From NCBI RefSeq assembly GCF_016793485.1, contig NZ_JAEULZ010000018.1, forward strand, positions 140,126 to 204,125: a DNA stretch of 64,000 nucleotides, given 5' to 3'. This document shows, in pieces, positions 32,669 through 40,665 of this stretch. Position numbers and translations under genes: made by a program. The DNA is from Mesorhizobium sp. (GTDB lineage: Bacteria > Pseudomonadota > Alphaproteobacteria > Rhizobiales > Rhizobiaceae). The notes beneath the pieces are model-generated. The model was not told the DNA's origin. It was given only the letters and a program-made list of their open reading frames with translations, and made no database searches. How positions within the stretch are numbered: the first letter of the stretch is position 1; the number at the start of each line of letters is the position of its first letter.

Positions 32669-34374
32669 CAAGCGTTCCCAGCCGGGATCAGGCCGGCATC
32701 CCGCGCTTGCACGGCGGCCGGTATGGCATCCTTGGCAAGCTGGCCTGCCTGCGTCAGCGTGGCGAGACCCTGTTGAGCCTGCTTCTCTTTCGCTCGACCG
32801 TCACGCAGCGCCGCGACCTCGTCTCGCGACCGGAGCAGCCTTTGCGGCGCGCGGCTCGCATCCTTCTTGATGCGGATGTACTCGTCGCTGTCGATGTTAT
32901 CCATGATGCTCGGGTCCTGCGAAGCCGTGGCGACCTGCACTGCCGAGTTGACCACCATGTCTGCGTCACGCGACTCCGCAGCCTTGCGCAGGATGTCCAG
33001 CGGGCTTGTGAAGGTCGGACGAACCGTCTTGCCCGCCAAACTTTCAGGCGGAAGGTAGCGGCTGTCTTCCGCGTACAGGCCTTTCGCCTCAAGGATGGCA
33101 AGCTCACGATCGAGATTGGCGGCGAAGCCCGCCTGAATGATCGAGCCCGACGGGCCGAGTAGCTGGCCTTTTTCTTCCTGCCGGATCAGCGCCTCAGTCG
33201 CCGTCATCTGCGGGTTCTGAATGAGCGTCTGGAACAGGTTCACGAACAGCATGTCGCGAATTTCTTCCGCTCGTGATGCTGCATACTCGAAGGCCGGCGC
33301 GGCGTTGGCGCCCGTGTTGATCGGCACGATGAGCGGTTGGCCGCTGTCACTCACCAGCCCAGGATAGTTCTGTCCGGGGTTCAACACCGGAACCACATCC
33401 AGCTTGGCCTTGGACGCGGTCGACGGGTCTGCCATTTGCTGAAGCAGTCGCAGGCCTGTCCGGCGAACCGCATTGATCTCGCGAATGGTGGTCAGCGCAT
33501 CGATCATCGGCGACGTGCCGTAAGTGTCGTCTTCGTACCGCCGCCAGTTGAAGCAGGAGACCGGGAACGAACGGAACCCGCTTTCCTTGCCGATCGCCTC
33601 TTCGTCGCAGATCACGTGGTGCGAGACGAACTCCGTATCGAGGTAGCCGGACGGCTGATTGCCAATCCGGTACATCCGGCGTTCGTTGCGAGGCCTCACG
33701 CTCTGAAGCAGCGTGATCTTCGTCTCGCACTTGTCGGGATCGTCGACCAGCATCTTGATCTTCGGCGGGAGCTTTTCATAACCGAAGAGCTGGGCAGCCT
33801 GGCGCGCGGTCCTGCGATACTTCCGATGGAACGTGTCGGCGATGCCCCAGCGATTGCGGGCAATGTAGGCTTCGTGTACCGGGACGGATGCATAACGGAT
33901 CAGCGTTCCGGCGAAACCTTCCTCCGCGTAGAGATAGGCCGGGCCGTAGAACACGACGTTCCGAAGGCAGGATTGTGTGCCCGGAACGAAGTTAGAGTTC
34001 GCCGAGTAGCGCAGCGAGAACAGGAAGTCGCGGAGGTCTTCCGCCCATTCCTTTTCTTCGTCGGTTTCTTCGTCGTTGATGGCGGCCGTCGAAAGACCAT
34101 GCCACTTTTCCGACTGGGGAATGATCAGGCTCTCGACGCCGGCAGTCAGCCGGTTGCCCGCAGAAATGGCCGTGTTGTCGTACACCCGGCTTCCACGCTG
34201 TTGCGCGCGGCTGGTCTGCGTCGACTGATCGCCGCTAAACCGACCTGAGAACGAGCTTGGCGCATCGGGGTCGCAGAATTCGGCAACGGCTTCCCATGCC
34301 GCCTCATAGGGGCGGCGAACCGCCTCCATCTCAGTCTGCTTGTCCAAGGCCTCACGAGCGCGTGAATCCGACAT
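32668..34374 (-). CDS. Portal (head-to-tail connector) protein, T7 gp8-like
   Basis: A 568-residue protein of the podoviral head-tail connector family. Seen are EMEAVRRPYEAAWEAVAEFC, VESLIIPQSEKWHGL, YGTSPMIDALTTIREINAVR and NPQMTATEALIRQEEKGQLL, which follow the connector layout, and an Ala-rich C-terminal barrel-like tail. Twelve subunits would form the DNA-packaging vertex. It overlaps both neighbours by one base. Confidence 0.92.
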   Translation of the reverse strand: MSDSRAREALDKQTEMEAVRRPYEAAWEAVAEFCDPDAPSSFSGRFSGDQSTQTSRAQQRGSRVYDNTAISAGNRLTAGVESLIIPQSEKWHGLSTAAINDEETDEEKEWAEDLRDFLFSLRYSANSNFVPGTQSCLRNVVFYGPAYLYAEEGFAGTLIRYASVPVHEAYIARNRWGIADTFHRKYRRTARQAAQLFGYEKLPPKIKMLVDDPDKCETKITLLQSVRPRNERRMYRIGNQPSGYLDTEFVSHHVICDEEAIGKESGFRSFPVSCFNWRRYEDDTYGTSPMIDALTTIREINAVRRTGLRLLQQMADPSTASKAKLDVVPVLNPGQNYPGLVSDSGQPLIVPINTGANAAPAFEYAASRAEEIRDMLFVNLFQTLIQNPQMTATEALIRQEEKGQLLGPSGSIIQAGFAANLDRELAILEAKGLYAEDSRYLPPESLAGKTVRPTFTSPLDILRKAAESRDADMVVNSAVQVATASQDPSIMDNIDSDEYIRIKKDASRAPQRLLRSRDEVAALRDGRAKEKQAQQGLATLTQAGQLAKDAIPAAVQARDAGLIPAGNA

Positions 34375-34922
34375 CAGTTCACCTCTACCAAGGGCCCGAA
34401 ATGAACGTTGACGCGGACAGCGGCCGGCGCGTTGATCGCAATCGCCAAGGCATAGCTGGTCTTGGCACAGGCCGGGTTGGAGAATGTGCGCGAGTGCACA
34501 TGCTCGACCGACAGATCGCCGGAGAAGATGAAGTTCTCAAAGTCATTCGAGAGCATGTTGTCGGATGCGCCCTGTTCGTAGATATCGAGACCGCCCCACG
34601 CGATCACGCCGGACACGACCTGCACGCGAACGCGGCATTCCACGGTGTCCCCTTGTGCGGCAGGTTGCCCAGCCCAAGCAGGCACATGGATGATCGCCTG
34701 CTTCTCTCCCGTGCCGGCACTGGCGATCGACAGCGAGGCGAAGTTGATACCCTTTGCCGATCCAAAGTCGTTGATCGTCACGACCGCAGTGCTGTCTCCA
34801 GCGATGACAAATGGCGCATTCGAGACGATGCGTGCCTTGCGCTTCAGCCGGTCAGCATGCGCGCGCCAATGCCACCACGGCAGACCGCCATGGTTTCGGA
34901 AGGCACGCTTCATTGCCGGCAT
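34374..34922 (-). CDS. Hypothetical phage structural protein
   Basis: A 182-residue protein with a basic N-terminus (MPAMKRAFRNHGGLPWWHWR) and a beta-rich body (FVIAGDSTAVVTINDFGSAK, GVIAWGGLDIYEQGASDN). Its stop overlaps the portal start. No family recognised; the operon position suggests a virion or assembly role. Confidence 0.55.
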   Translation of the reverse strand: MPAMKRAFRNHGGLPWWHWRAHADRLKRKARIVSNAPFVIAGDSTAVVTINDFGSAKGINFASLSIASAGTGEKQAIIHVPAWAGQPAAQGDTVECRVRVQVVSGVIAWGGLDIYEQGASDNMLSNDFENFIFSGDLSVEHVHSRTFSNPACAKTSYALAIAINAPAAVRVNVHFGPLVEVN

Positions 34923-34928
34923 GGTCGA

Positions 34929-35132
34929 TCAGACCCCGAGCAGCACGCGGCGCTCGCCACGGATGGATTCGGGCGCGAGGTCCGTCTTCACGGTCGCGGC
35001 CGTTCCGCCAGACTGACGCAGACGCATCGCTTCCTGCTGCTCACGGCGCTTGACCTCTTCGTCACTCGCAGACGGGACAGGTGGAAGCGGCTTGATCTCT
35101 GGAGGCTTCGGGAAGAGGCTCGAAAGGCACAT
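34929..35132 (-). CDS. Small phage protein (67 aa)
   Basis: ATG 35132 begins MCLSSLFPKPPEIKPLPPVP, followed by a charged helix and a short tail ending RVLLGV. It lies 6 bp upstream of the preceding structural gene. The short Pro-rich N-terminus recalls small virion-associated proteins of podoviruses, but the function is unknown. Confidence 0.5.
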   Translation of the reverse strand: MCLSSLFPKPPEIKPLPPVPSASDEEVKRREQQEAMRLRQSGGTAATVKTDLAPESIRGERRVLLGV

Positions 35133-35142
35133 GGTCCGTCTC

Positions 35143-35382
35143 CTATACGAGGTGCCAGACGCCATAGAGCCAGGCTCCGAAGGCGATCAGGATGAACAGC
35201 GTGTTGGCAATGGCCGCGAGCCGCGAGCGGGTGCCGTGGAAGTATGCAATCTGGGCGAGGTATGACGCGGCCGAGGCGACGACCGCGCTCACCAGAACCG
35301 TGGAATTGCCGACCGCGACGCCGGCAGCGGCGAGGATGGCCAGCGCCATCGCGCCGAGGATGTAGATGCCGAGTTCAGTCAT
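35143..35382 (-). CDS. Small phage membrane protein (79 aa)
   Basis: Three hydrophobic segments (YILGAMALAILAAAGVAVG, LVSAVVASAASYLAQIAYF, IANTLFILIAFGAWLYGVW) occupy nearly the whole protein. It lies within the head operon rather than the lysis cassette. Function unknown. Confidence 0.55.
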   Translation of the reverse strand: MTELGIYILGAMALAILAAAGVAVGNSTVLVSAVVASAASYLAQIAYFHGTRSRLAAIANTLFILIAFGAWLYGVWHLV

Positions 35383-35551
35383 TGTCGGGCTCCTTGCCGA
35401 GCGTGAGCAGAAAGCTCGCAGTTGGAATCAGATCGTCCGAAGGGAAGACGGCAGCGGCGATCACAGCCCCGCACCCTTCCTCATCAACTTGAACCTGCCG
35501 GCTGGCCGCTATCACCAGCGTCGCCATTCCCCTCATCAGCGATGCGAACAT
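35375..35551 (-). CDS. Small hypothetical phage protein (58 aa)
   Basis: ATG 35551 (MFASLMRGMATLVIAASRQV) gives a short protein that overlaps the end of the gp13-like gene and whose stop overlaps the next start by 8 bp. The tight packing supports a real gene; the sequence gives no clue to function. Confidence 0.4.
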   Translation of the reverse strand: MFASLMRGMATLVIAASRQVQVDEEGCGAVIAAAVFPSDDLIPTASFLLTLGKEPDND

Positions 35552-36020
35552 TGCCCCAGCTTTCCCTTGTCCAGTCGAACAGGATGAAGTCTTCGCCGTT
35601 CTTGCCGTAGCCCGGCAGCAGACAGCGTTCGGTCGCACCCAGCTTGCGCAGCCATGCCAATGCCACGGGATTGTCAGCGATCGGCCGCGCCTCGACGCGC
35701 CATGCTCCACGTTCAGCGACGGCCGGCCCGAGGACCGCGAAGAAGAATTGCGTCACGCGAGGGATGCAGCGCTTCAGGCGCGGCGTTCCCCAACTCCATG
35801 CCGTCCACAGTCCACGCCGTTGCTCGCAGGCGCCGAACGCCACTTCCGGGTTGCCGTCCAGTTCCGCCACGTAGGAAAAGCCCTGCATGGCAGAGAGTGC
35901 GAGTGCTTCAGGTGTCCAGCCGTCGACCTGACAGTCGATCTCAGCGAAGTCTTCCTTCCGAAGGTTCGCTGCGATGTAGGACAGGTCGCGGAAGTTGCCC
36001 CCACGAATGCGGCAGATCAT
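35484..36020 (-). CDS. T7 gp13-like protein (DUF2833, GNAT-like fold)
   Basis: A 178-residue protein from ATG 36020, which overlaps the previous stop (ATGA). The pattern NLRKEDFAEIDCQVDGWTPE, VAELDGNPEVAFGACEQRRG, and NPVALAWLRKLGATERCLLP matches the gp13/DUF2833 family, relatives of GNAT acetyltransferases. In T7, gp13 is needed for virion assembly and is not kept in the mature particle. Its presence strengthens the T7-like assignment. Confidence 0.75.
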   Translation of the reverse strand: MICRIRGGNFRDLSYIAANLRKEDFAEIDCQVDGWTPEALALSAMQGFSYVAELDGNPEVAFGACEQRRGLWTAWSWGTPRLKRCIPRVTQFFFAVLGPAVAERGAWRVEARPIADNPVALAWLRKLGATERCLLPGYGKNGEDFILFDWTRESWGNVRIADEGNGDAGDSGQPAGSS

Positions 36021-36406
36021 CCCGCGTATTCCCGCCAGTTCATACGGGCTGGGTAGAAGAGCCAAGTGCGATCGGCCAAACCTACCAGGCCATCTCGCGA
36101 AGGATGCGGATCATGCAGCACACCACCACCTTGACCGACAACAGCATGCCGGCCGCTTCTTGGGCTCGCACCCGAAAGCATTACCGGAAAGTTGAAGGCG
36201 AAATGCCCTTCGAGATGGATGAGTTCGATGCCACGATTGTCGCACCAATCGTCGAGAGCGCCCGCCCAATAGGCGTCATTCGCGGCAACGAAGTGCGGGA
36301 CATCGGCAAGAGCCAGATCGAGGATCGACGCCACACAGGCGCGAACGCAATCGCCCGGTATCCCTTCAGCATTGCCGGCGAGATATTGCTGATCTACCGG
36401 CGTCAC
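36017..36406 (-). CDS. Predicted cysteine-peptidase-like phage protein
   Basis: A 129-residue protein with NAEGIPGDCVRACVASILDL near the N-terminus and SGRHAVVGQGGGVLHDPHPS later. A Cys followed by a His and an Asp/Asn in this order is the layout of papain-like (C39-type) small domains seen in many phage genomes. Activity has not been shown for this arrangement; it could also be a non-catalytic homologue. Stop overlaps the gp13-like start. Confidence 0.55.
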   Translation of the reverse strand: MTPVDQQYLAGNAEGIPGDCVRACVASILDLALADVPHFVAANDAYWAGALDDWCDNRGIELIHLEGHFAFNFPVMLSGASPRSGRHAVVGQGGGVLHDPHPSRDGLVGLADRTWLFYPARMNWREYAG

Positions 36407-36634
36407 CTAGTTTTCGTCTCCGAAGACAATGTCGCGCTTCGCCTTTTCCATCAGGATCAGCGTCTCGCCAGCATTGCTGTTGCCCGCCACATACATCGTG
36501 CCATCAGGCAGTTCGCCAATTATCGCCAATCGCGAGAACTGGTTGCCTTTGGCTTCCTCCAGTATCTGGTCAGGGTCGAAGCGATAGTTTGAGCCGACCA
36601 GCGTGGGTTCGAATCTGACGACGCGTGCACTCAC
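36407..36634 (-). CDS. Hypothetical phage protein (75 aa)
   Basis: It starts at GTG 36634 overlapping the previous stop. The sequence (YRFDPDQILEEAKGNQFSRL, GELPDGTMYVAGNSNAGETL) contains the 'DGTMYVAGNSNAGETLxLME' pattern common in small phage and plasmid proteins of unknown function. Next gene follows directly. Confidence 0.5.
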   Translation of the reverse strand: MSARVVRFEPTLVGSNYRFDPDQILEEAKGNQFSRLAIIGELPDGTMYVAGNSNAGETLILMEKAKRDIVFGDEN

Positions 36635-36813
36635 CGGAATTCCCCCAGCGGATCGGACACCGTGACCGGCGCAGGCTTCCCCGTATCCATCGGCTCGATC
36701 TCATCCAGATCGGCAAAGGGCTTCTTCGACTGCCCGACGATCTCCCCGGATGCGACGTGGATTTTCACGTACGCTTCCAGATCCTCGTCATAGCTCTGGA
36801 CGAACGCGGTCAC
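36631..36813 (-). CDS. Hypothetical phage protein (60 aa)
   Basis: It starts at GTG 36813 overlapping the terminase C-terminal stop, and its stop overlaps the next GTG. Acidic (YDEDLEAYVKIHVASGEIVG). No family recognised; the coupled starts and stops support expression. Confidence 0.45.
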   Translation of the reverse strand: MTAFVQSYDEDLEAYVKIHVASGEIVGQSKKPFADLDEIEPMDTGKPAPVTVSDPLGEFR

Positions 36814-37565
36814 CGGAAACCCGCCAGCGGATCAGACTGCACCGTGGCGGCTTTCACCGCCTTGAACGATGCAGGATCAACCACTGCCTCACGCAACATC
36901 ATCATGGCGTAACGCGTCGCTGACATCAGATCGTCCCGCAGCTTCACGATGGCCCCATCCTTACGGTGATAGAGCCGGAATTCTTCGAACCATTCGTTCA
37001 GGTGCTCGAAGACCTTGAACCGGCCCGTCTGCATGCGGTCCAGCATCTCCATGATGCCGGCCTCGACCGAGACAGAGCCGTCCGGGAATTGCGCATGCGT
37101 CGGCAGCATGTTCAGCCCGGCTTCCGTGTACTGCTTGGCCAAGGCGATGCCCGCGCCTTCCAGTGTTTCGCGCCGGCCGTCTCGTGGCCATGACCACGGC
37201 AGCCAATGACCCCATGGCCGAAGTGCGACCGCCTGCATCGCTGGCGTCTGTTGCGATGCCCGATGCGCCTTCGTCACGTAGACGATGTCCGCTTCGGTAT
37301 CCCACGCAAGCTCGACGCCGGCCGAGGGATGGTCCCAACCGAAGTCGAGACCGCCGATGCGCGGCCAGAACTTCGGAATCCTGATCGGTGCAATGGTGAT
37401 GTCCGTTTCAGGCACCGGGAAGATACGCCCCGAGCCGAGAACCGGCACACCGCGAGCCCGAGCTTCACGCTCATGAGCCGGATATGCCTCAATGATCGCT
37501 GCCCGCTGCTCTGGCGTGTAGTGCTCAGCGTCGTCGATCGTCATGAAGGTGACGTGTCGCGTCAT
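36810..37565 (-). CDS. Large terminase, C-terminal nuclease part (separate ORF)
   Basis: A 251-residue protein with the RNase-H-like nuclease half of TerL: first acidic strand IGGLDFGWDHPSAGVELAWD and a late acidic region (LRDDLMSATRYAMMM). Before it, DDAEHYTPEQRAAIIEAYPA is the usual linker sequence after the ATPase. Its ATG overlaps the ATPase ORF stop (ATGA), so the two halves are probably produced by coupled translation. In related phages these are normally one chain of about 500 residues. Confidence 0.82.
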   Translation of the reverse strand: MTRHVTFMTIDDAEHYTPEQRAAIIEAYPAHEREARARGVPVLGSGRIFPVPETDITIAPIRIPKFWPRIGGLDFGWDHPSAGVELAWDTEADIVYVTKAHRASQQTPAMQAVALRPWGHWLPWSWPRDGRRETLEGAGIALAKQYTEAGLNMLPTHAQFPDGSVSVEAGIMEMLDRMQTGRFKVFEHLNEWFEEFRLYHRKDGAIVKLRDDLMSATRYAMMMLREAVVDPASFKAVKAATVQSDPLAGFR

Positions 37566-38281
37566 CGCTTGGCCTTCACCATCGCCTCGACCTGCTCAGG
37601 CGTCAGGAACATCAGCACGACTTCCGACATGCCGAGCAGAGGCGTGAACGTGATCATCGTGATACCGCCCGTCGCGTTGGTGCGCGTCAGCCCCTCGCTA
37701 TAGATGTCCTGCGGCGGCTCTTCGTCGAACCAGACGCCATCGAGCGTCGGACCCTGCCACTTCTCACGTCCCATCTCGTAGGACTTGAAGCCGAGGACGC
37801 TTTGCCCCGCCTGAATATCGCCGCCGCCGCCATGGCGAACCACGATGCTATCCAAGGCGTTCGGAATGCCGCGACTGGGGAACGTGTCGACGATCGCGTC
37901 GCCGGGGATCATCCCGGTTCCCCATTCCGACTTCTTGGCCGGATCACCGACCAGCATCTTTTGCACGGTGTCGCGGGTTGAGCCCCCAGTCAGGCCCGCC
38001 GCCCACATGGCGACCGGCTTGCGGAATACCTTGCCGTCCCACCAGTTCGGATAGCGACCGCTGAGGTGCATCGCCCATTCAGCGCCGCCGGCCAGCGTCT
38101 TCCCAAGCTGGTTGCCGGCCATGAACAGGCGTTCGCGATGTTCGGCGCCGGCAATGTGGAATGTGCGCTGCTTGGCGTAAGGCTGATAGTTCGCCAGCCT
38201 GTTACGGCTCTTCCGCCTTTCCTGTTCCTCCAGCAGCAGGAGCAGTTCCCGCCTTTCCGAGGAGTTCAGCGATTCGAGCAT
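37562..38281 (-). CDS. Large terminase, N-terminal ATPase part (separate ORF)
   Basis: From ATG 38281 (GAGG upstream) the product is 239 residues. Walker A is FMAGNQLGKT and Walker B is DGVWFDEEPP, with the coupling motif TFTPLLGMSE near the end. It stops as KAKR at 37562, in the middle of a normal TerL. The C-terminal nuclease continues in another frame. Without both halves packaging would fail, so either the split is tolerated or the prophage is defective. Confidence 0.85.
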   Translation of the reverse strand: MLESLNSSERRELLLLLEEQERRKSRNRLANYQPYAKQRTFHIAGAEHRERLFMAGNQLGKTLAGGAEWAMHLSGRYPNWWDGKVFRKPVAMWAAGLTGGSTRDTVQKMLVGDPAKKSEWGTGMIPGDAIVDTFPSRGIPNALDSIVVRHGGGGDIQAGQSVLGFKSYEMGREKWQGPTLDGVWFDEEPPQDIYSEGLTRTNATGGITMITFTPLLGMSEVVLMFLTPEQVEAMVKAKR

Positions 38282-38735
38282 CAATGGCCTCGTCAGACGT
38301 GGTCTGGAGCGAGCCGGCAACGTTCAGGTCCAGCGTGCGGCCGTATTTCTTCGGCTTCAGCTTCTCAGCGATCCATTGCCGCGTGCTGACCCGCAGAGCA
38401 GACCGCCGCAGCGCTTCGCCGTTCTCTGCGTAGCCGATCACCTCGCCGTCCGAGTTCTTCCGCTCCATCCAGTCGTTGGAGCCGTCGTCGGCGATATCCG
38501 TCATCTCATCGACCAGCACATCGGCCTGCGCTTCGCGCGCATACGCGTACTTGGTCCGGAATGATTCGCGAGCCGGATCAGCGAGCCACGCAAACACCGT
38601 GGACTTGCCCGGCATATCTTCCTGTTCGCAGATAGACCTCAGCGAGCGCCCGGAAGCGATCTCGTCACAGATGTATGACGCTACCTCTTCCGAGAACTCG
38701 CTTGGCCGCCCCGCCTTACTGCTGGCTTCCGCCAT
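38202..38735 (-). CDS. Terminase small subunit
   Basis: A 177-residue protein from ATG 38735. A HTH region (GRPSEFSEEVASYICDEIAS, RSICEQEDMPGKSTVFAWLA) is followed by helical oligomerisation segments (LRVSTRQWIAEKLKPKKYGR) as in Sf6-like small terminases. It overlaps the TerL start by 80 bp and the upstream gene by 20 bp. It recognises the packaging site on phage DNA. Confidence 0.8.
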   Translation of the reverse strand: MAEASSKAGRPSEFSEEVASYICDEIASGRSLRSICEQEDMPGKSTVFAWLADPARESFRTKYAYAREAQADVLVDEMTDIADDGSNDWMERKNSDGEVIGYAENGEALRRSALRVSTRQWIAEKLKPKKYGRTLDLNVAGSLQTTSDEAIDARIAELLGKAGTAPAAGGTGKAEEP

Positions 38736-39060
38736 CTTCGCCTTCCGTCTTGTCGGTCTCAGGCTCGACAGGCGTATCCTTGCCCTTCTTGCCGCGACCA
38801 GTCTTGCCGGTCTTTGCCGCTTCAGCCTTGGCTGCCGACTTCTCGCGGACCTTCGCCACCGGATCATCACCGGGGAAGCCCCACTCGCCGGCCTTCTCGA
38901 TACCGCCGCCGCGCACCATGCCAATCTTCACGCCCTTGTCGATGCGCTCGACCTTGGCATTGCCTTTGCGCACGTCGGGTGCGCCGCCTTCCATCTGTGC
39001 GATTGCACTGATGACTTCCTGACCTTCGTCGTTGGTGACGATCGTCGCCCAGCGTTCCAT
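38716..39060 (-). CDS. Hypothetical phage protein at head of the late operon
   Basis: A 114-residue protein; AAAGGA precedes ATG 39060. The N-terminal half is acidic/neutral (EGQEVISAIAQMEGGAPDVR) and the C-terminal half is a Lys/Ala/Glu-rich low-complexity tail (KSAAKAEAAKTGKTGRGKKG). It is the first protein gene after the tRNA-containing leader. Function unknown. Confidence 0.55.
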   Translation of the reverse strand: MERWATIVTNDEGQEVISAIAQMEGGAPDVRKGNAKVERIDKGVKIGMVRGGGIEKAGEWGFPGDDPVAKVREKSAAKAEAAKTGKTGRGKKGKDTPVEPETDKTEGEDGGSQQ

Positions 39061-39228
39061 GTGTTTTCCTTTCAGGGGTTGCGGGGGGATTTTCCGGCGC
39101 CGACGCTTTCCCGGTGTGTTATGCGCGCCCTCGCGAGCGCCCGTCCCCCACCAGGTTCCTCTTCAGAAACGAGCGAACAGCTTTCTCCGCATAGCCGGCA
39201 TAAGCGGCGGATTCTCGGGGACGGCGAA

Positions 39229-39305
39229 TGGTTGCAGGGATCGGATTTGAACCGATGTCCTCTCGGTTATGAGCCGAGCGCGCGACCGGGCTGCGCTACC
39301 CTGCG
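39229..39305 (-). tRNA. tRNA-fMet(CAU), initiator type, phage-encoded
   Basis: A full 77-nt cloverleaf on the minus strand: 7-bp acceptor stem with the C1 x A72 mismatch that marks initiator tRNAs, D stem GCGC/GCGC, anticodon stem CTCGG/CCGAG with loop CTCATAA (anticodon CAU at 39269-39271), variable AGGAC, T stem ATCGG/CCGAT, discriminator A, and CCA encoded. The anticodon stem ends in CGG/CCG rather than the classic three G-C run GGG/CCC. It lies in the leader of the virion operon. Confidence 0.9.
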
Positions 39306-39664
39306 AAACGTTCCCCACCGCGACATGTGCAGTCAGGGGAACGCGCCGTTTCGAACCGACGACTTCCGGGAAAGGGAGCTACCCGCGCCCGGCACGCTGG
39401 CCCCGAGAAAGCCCGGAGCCGACCTGTTGCGAGGCAGGGCGACGAACTCCTGCATCTCTTCGCGCCATCGGCGCTACTGGCCACCTTCCATCAAGAGCGG
39501 TGGCGCGACGGAAGTCCGTTCCGTCCTCTCGCGTCTCTGAATTTTCGGAAATGCTTCGCAACGCGCCCAGGATCAGCGCATTGCGCCTTCGTTCCTGAGC
39601 CGGGACCGTCCCGCTGGCAGCGCCCGAAGGCCCCCAAACAGTCGAACGGTTCATCCGCAGCGCT
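39306..39664 (-). other. Untranslated leader of the late operon
   Basis: About 360 bp between the candidate promoter and the tRNA hold no convincing gene. A perfect hairpin, GACGGAA / TTCCGTC with a 5-nt loop, lies at 39507-39525. This is the kind of space where an antitermination site for the adjacent NusG-like protein could sit; that is speculation. Confidence 0.4.
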
Positions 39665-39693
39665 TATGTAGATTATTTGCACGATTTCCGCAA
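39665..39693 (-). promoter_or_regulatory. Candidate sigma70-type late promoter
   Basis: On the minus strand TTGCGG (39688-39693), a 17-bp spacer and TACATA (39665-39670) fit -35 and -10 boxes. It lies between the NusG-like gene and the tRNA/virion operon, the natural place for the late promoter. Confidence 0.5.
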
Positions 39694-39747
39694 GGATCGG
39701 GTTTCACGTGCAACAATTCACGAAACGAGAGCAGAACAAACGCCAGA

Positions 39748-40404
39748 TTACGCCGCTTTTGGCTTGCTGCGCTTCTCCGTTTCCTTGAGCTGGTCGGCTT
39801 CAAACTCGACAGGCGTCATCCGCCCGAAGATATCGACGAGGGCCACCACGCGATCGTCATGGCTGAGATGATCGATTTCGGCGAGGAACGTTTCGAACGG
39901 CCCGTCTTCGACCCGGAAGATGCGACCCTTCGCAAAGCGGCTTTCCATCTTGCTCCGGTTCGTCTCGCCCCGAGCCCGCTTGCCGGCCGCCGTCGTATCG
40001 TACACGGAATTGAACTCTTCCTGCATGATGATCTCGATGACCCGAGCAGGAACACGCAGCGGCCCGTCATGACCCTTGAGCGGCCCGAGCACGCCGTTGA
40101 TGCCAGTCTTCCCGTCCTTGCTCTGCACGACCTCCCGCCAGTCATCCCGCGCCAGTTGCTCGCTGCCATCCTTCCGAGGATGGACGATGAACACGTAGCC
40201 AGGCAGCAGCGGCACGTTGCGCTCGACCCAGACGCGCATCCGACGGTTCTGATTATCGTAACGACGACGCGGCAGGTATGTGTCGTACCCTTTGCCGGCG
40301 AGTTCTTCAAAGATGGAGTCTTCCATGCCGGCCCGAACGCGCAGGATGAACCAGCGTCGATCGTCGACCGTCATGTTCATGCAGGAAGGCACTGAGATTT
40401 TCAC
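39748..40404 (-). CDS. NusG/RfaH-like transcription antiterminator
   Basis: A 218-residue protein starting at GTG 40404 (AAAGGGA upstream; overlaps the previous stop). Residues ~14-125 are a NusG N-terminal domain (RWFILRVRAGMEDSIFEELA, the loop NVPLLPGYVFI). Residues ~165-210 are a KOW-like domain (FAKGRIFRVEDGPFETFLAE, VALVDIFGRMTPVEFEADQL). It would bind RNA polymerase and let it read through the long leader or the post-capsid hairpin. It is the last gene of the early leftward operon, directly before the late promoter. It is a paralogue, not the host nusG, which normally sits with secE and the ribosomal-protein genes. Confidence 0.85.
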   Translation of the reverse strand: MKISVPSCMNMTVDDRRWFILRVRAGMEDSIFEELAGKGYDTYLPRRRYDNQNRRMRVWVERNVPLLPGYVFIVHPRKDGSEQLARDDWREVVQSKDGKTGINGVLGPLKGHDGPLRVPARVIEIIMQEEFNSVYDTTAAGKRARGETNRSKMESRFAKGRIFRVEDGPFETFLAEIDHLSHDDRVVALVDIFGRMTPVEFEADQLKETEKRSKPKAA

Positions 40405-40634
40405 TGCTTGGTCCCTTTGTGCGCGTGAGCCATTTTGATGAAAGAGGCGGCATCGCCCTTGATCGCGTCCAGCCCGGCGAGCATCGTCTTTTCGTCGCCG
40501 CCGAGCTTAATCAGGAACACGCCGATCGCGGTTGACAGTGCAGCGCCGCAGACCTCGATGTCCTTGCCGAGCATGCTGATTTCCATCTTGCGCGACAGAG
40601 CGCGGATCGACTGGTGTTTCTGTTCAGGTGTCAC
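40401..40634 (-). CDS. Hypothetical phage protein (77 aa)
   Basis: A helical protein (MTPEQKHQSIRALSRKMEIS, MLGKDIEVCGAALSTAIGVF) whose stop overlaps the NusG-like start. No family recognised; coupling suggests it is co-expressed with the antiterminator. Confidence 0.55.
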   Translation of the reverse strand: MTPEQKHQSIRALSRKMEISMLGKDIEVCGAALSTAIGVFLIKLGGDEKTMLAGLDAIKGDAASFIKMAHAHKGTKQ

Positions 40635-40665
40635 GTTCTGATGCTCCTGTTCTTATACCGTTCCA

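Noticed and set aside
39340-39425. Possible second tRNA next to tRNA-fMet (TTCGAA loop-like and GGTAGCTC-like stretches on the minus strand)
   Set aside because: The T stem does not pair and no acceptor stem can be formed around it, so it does not fold as a tRNA.
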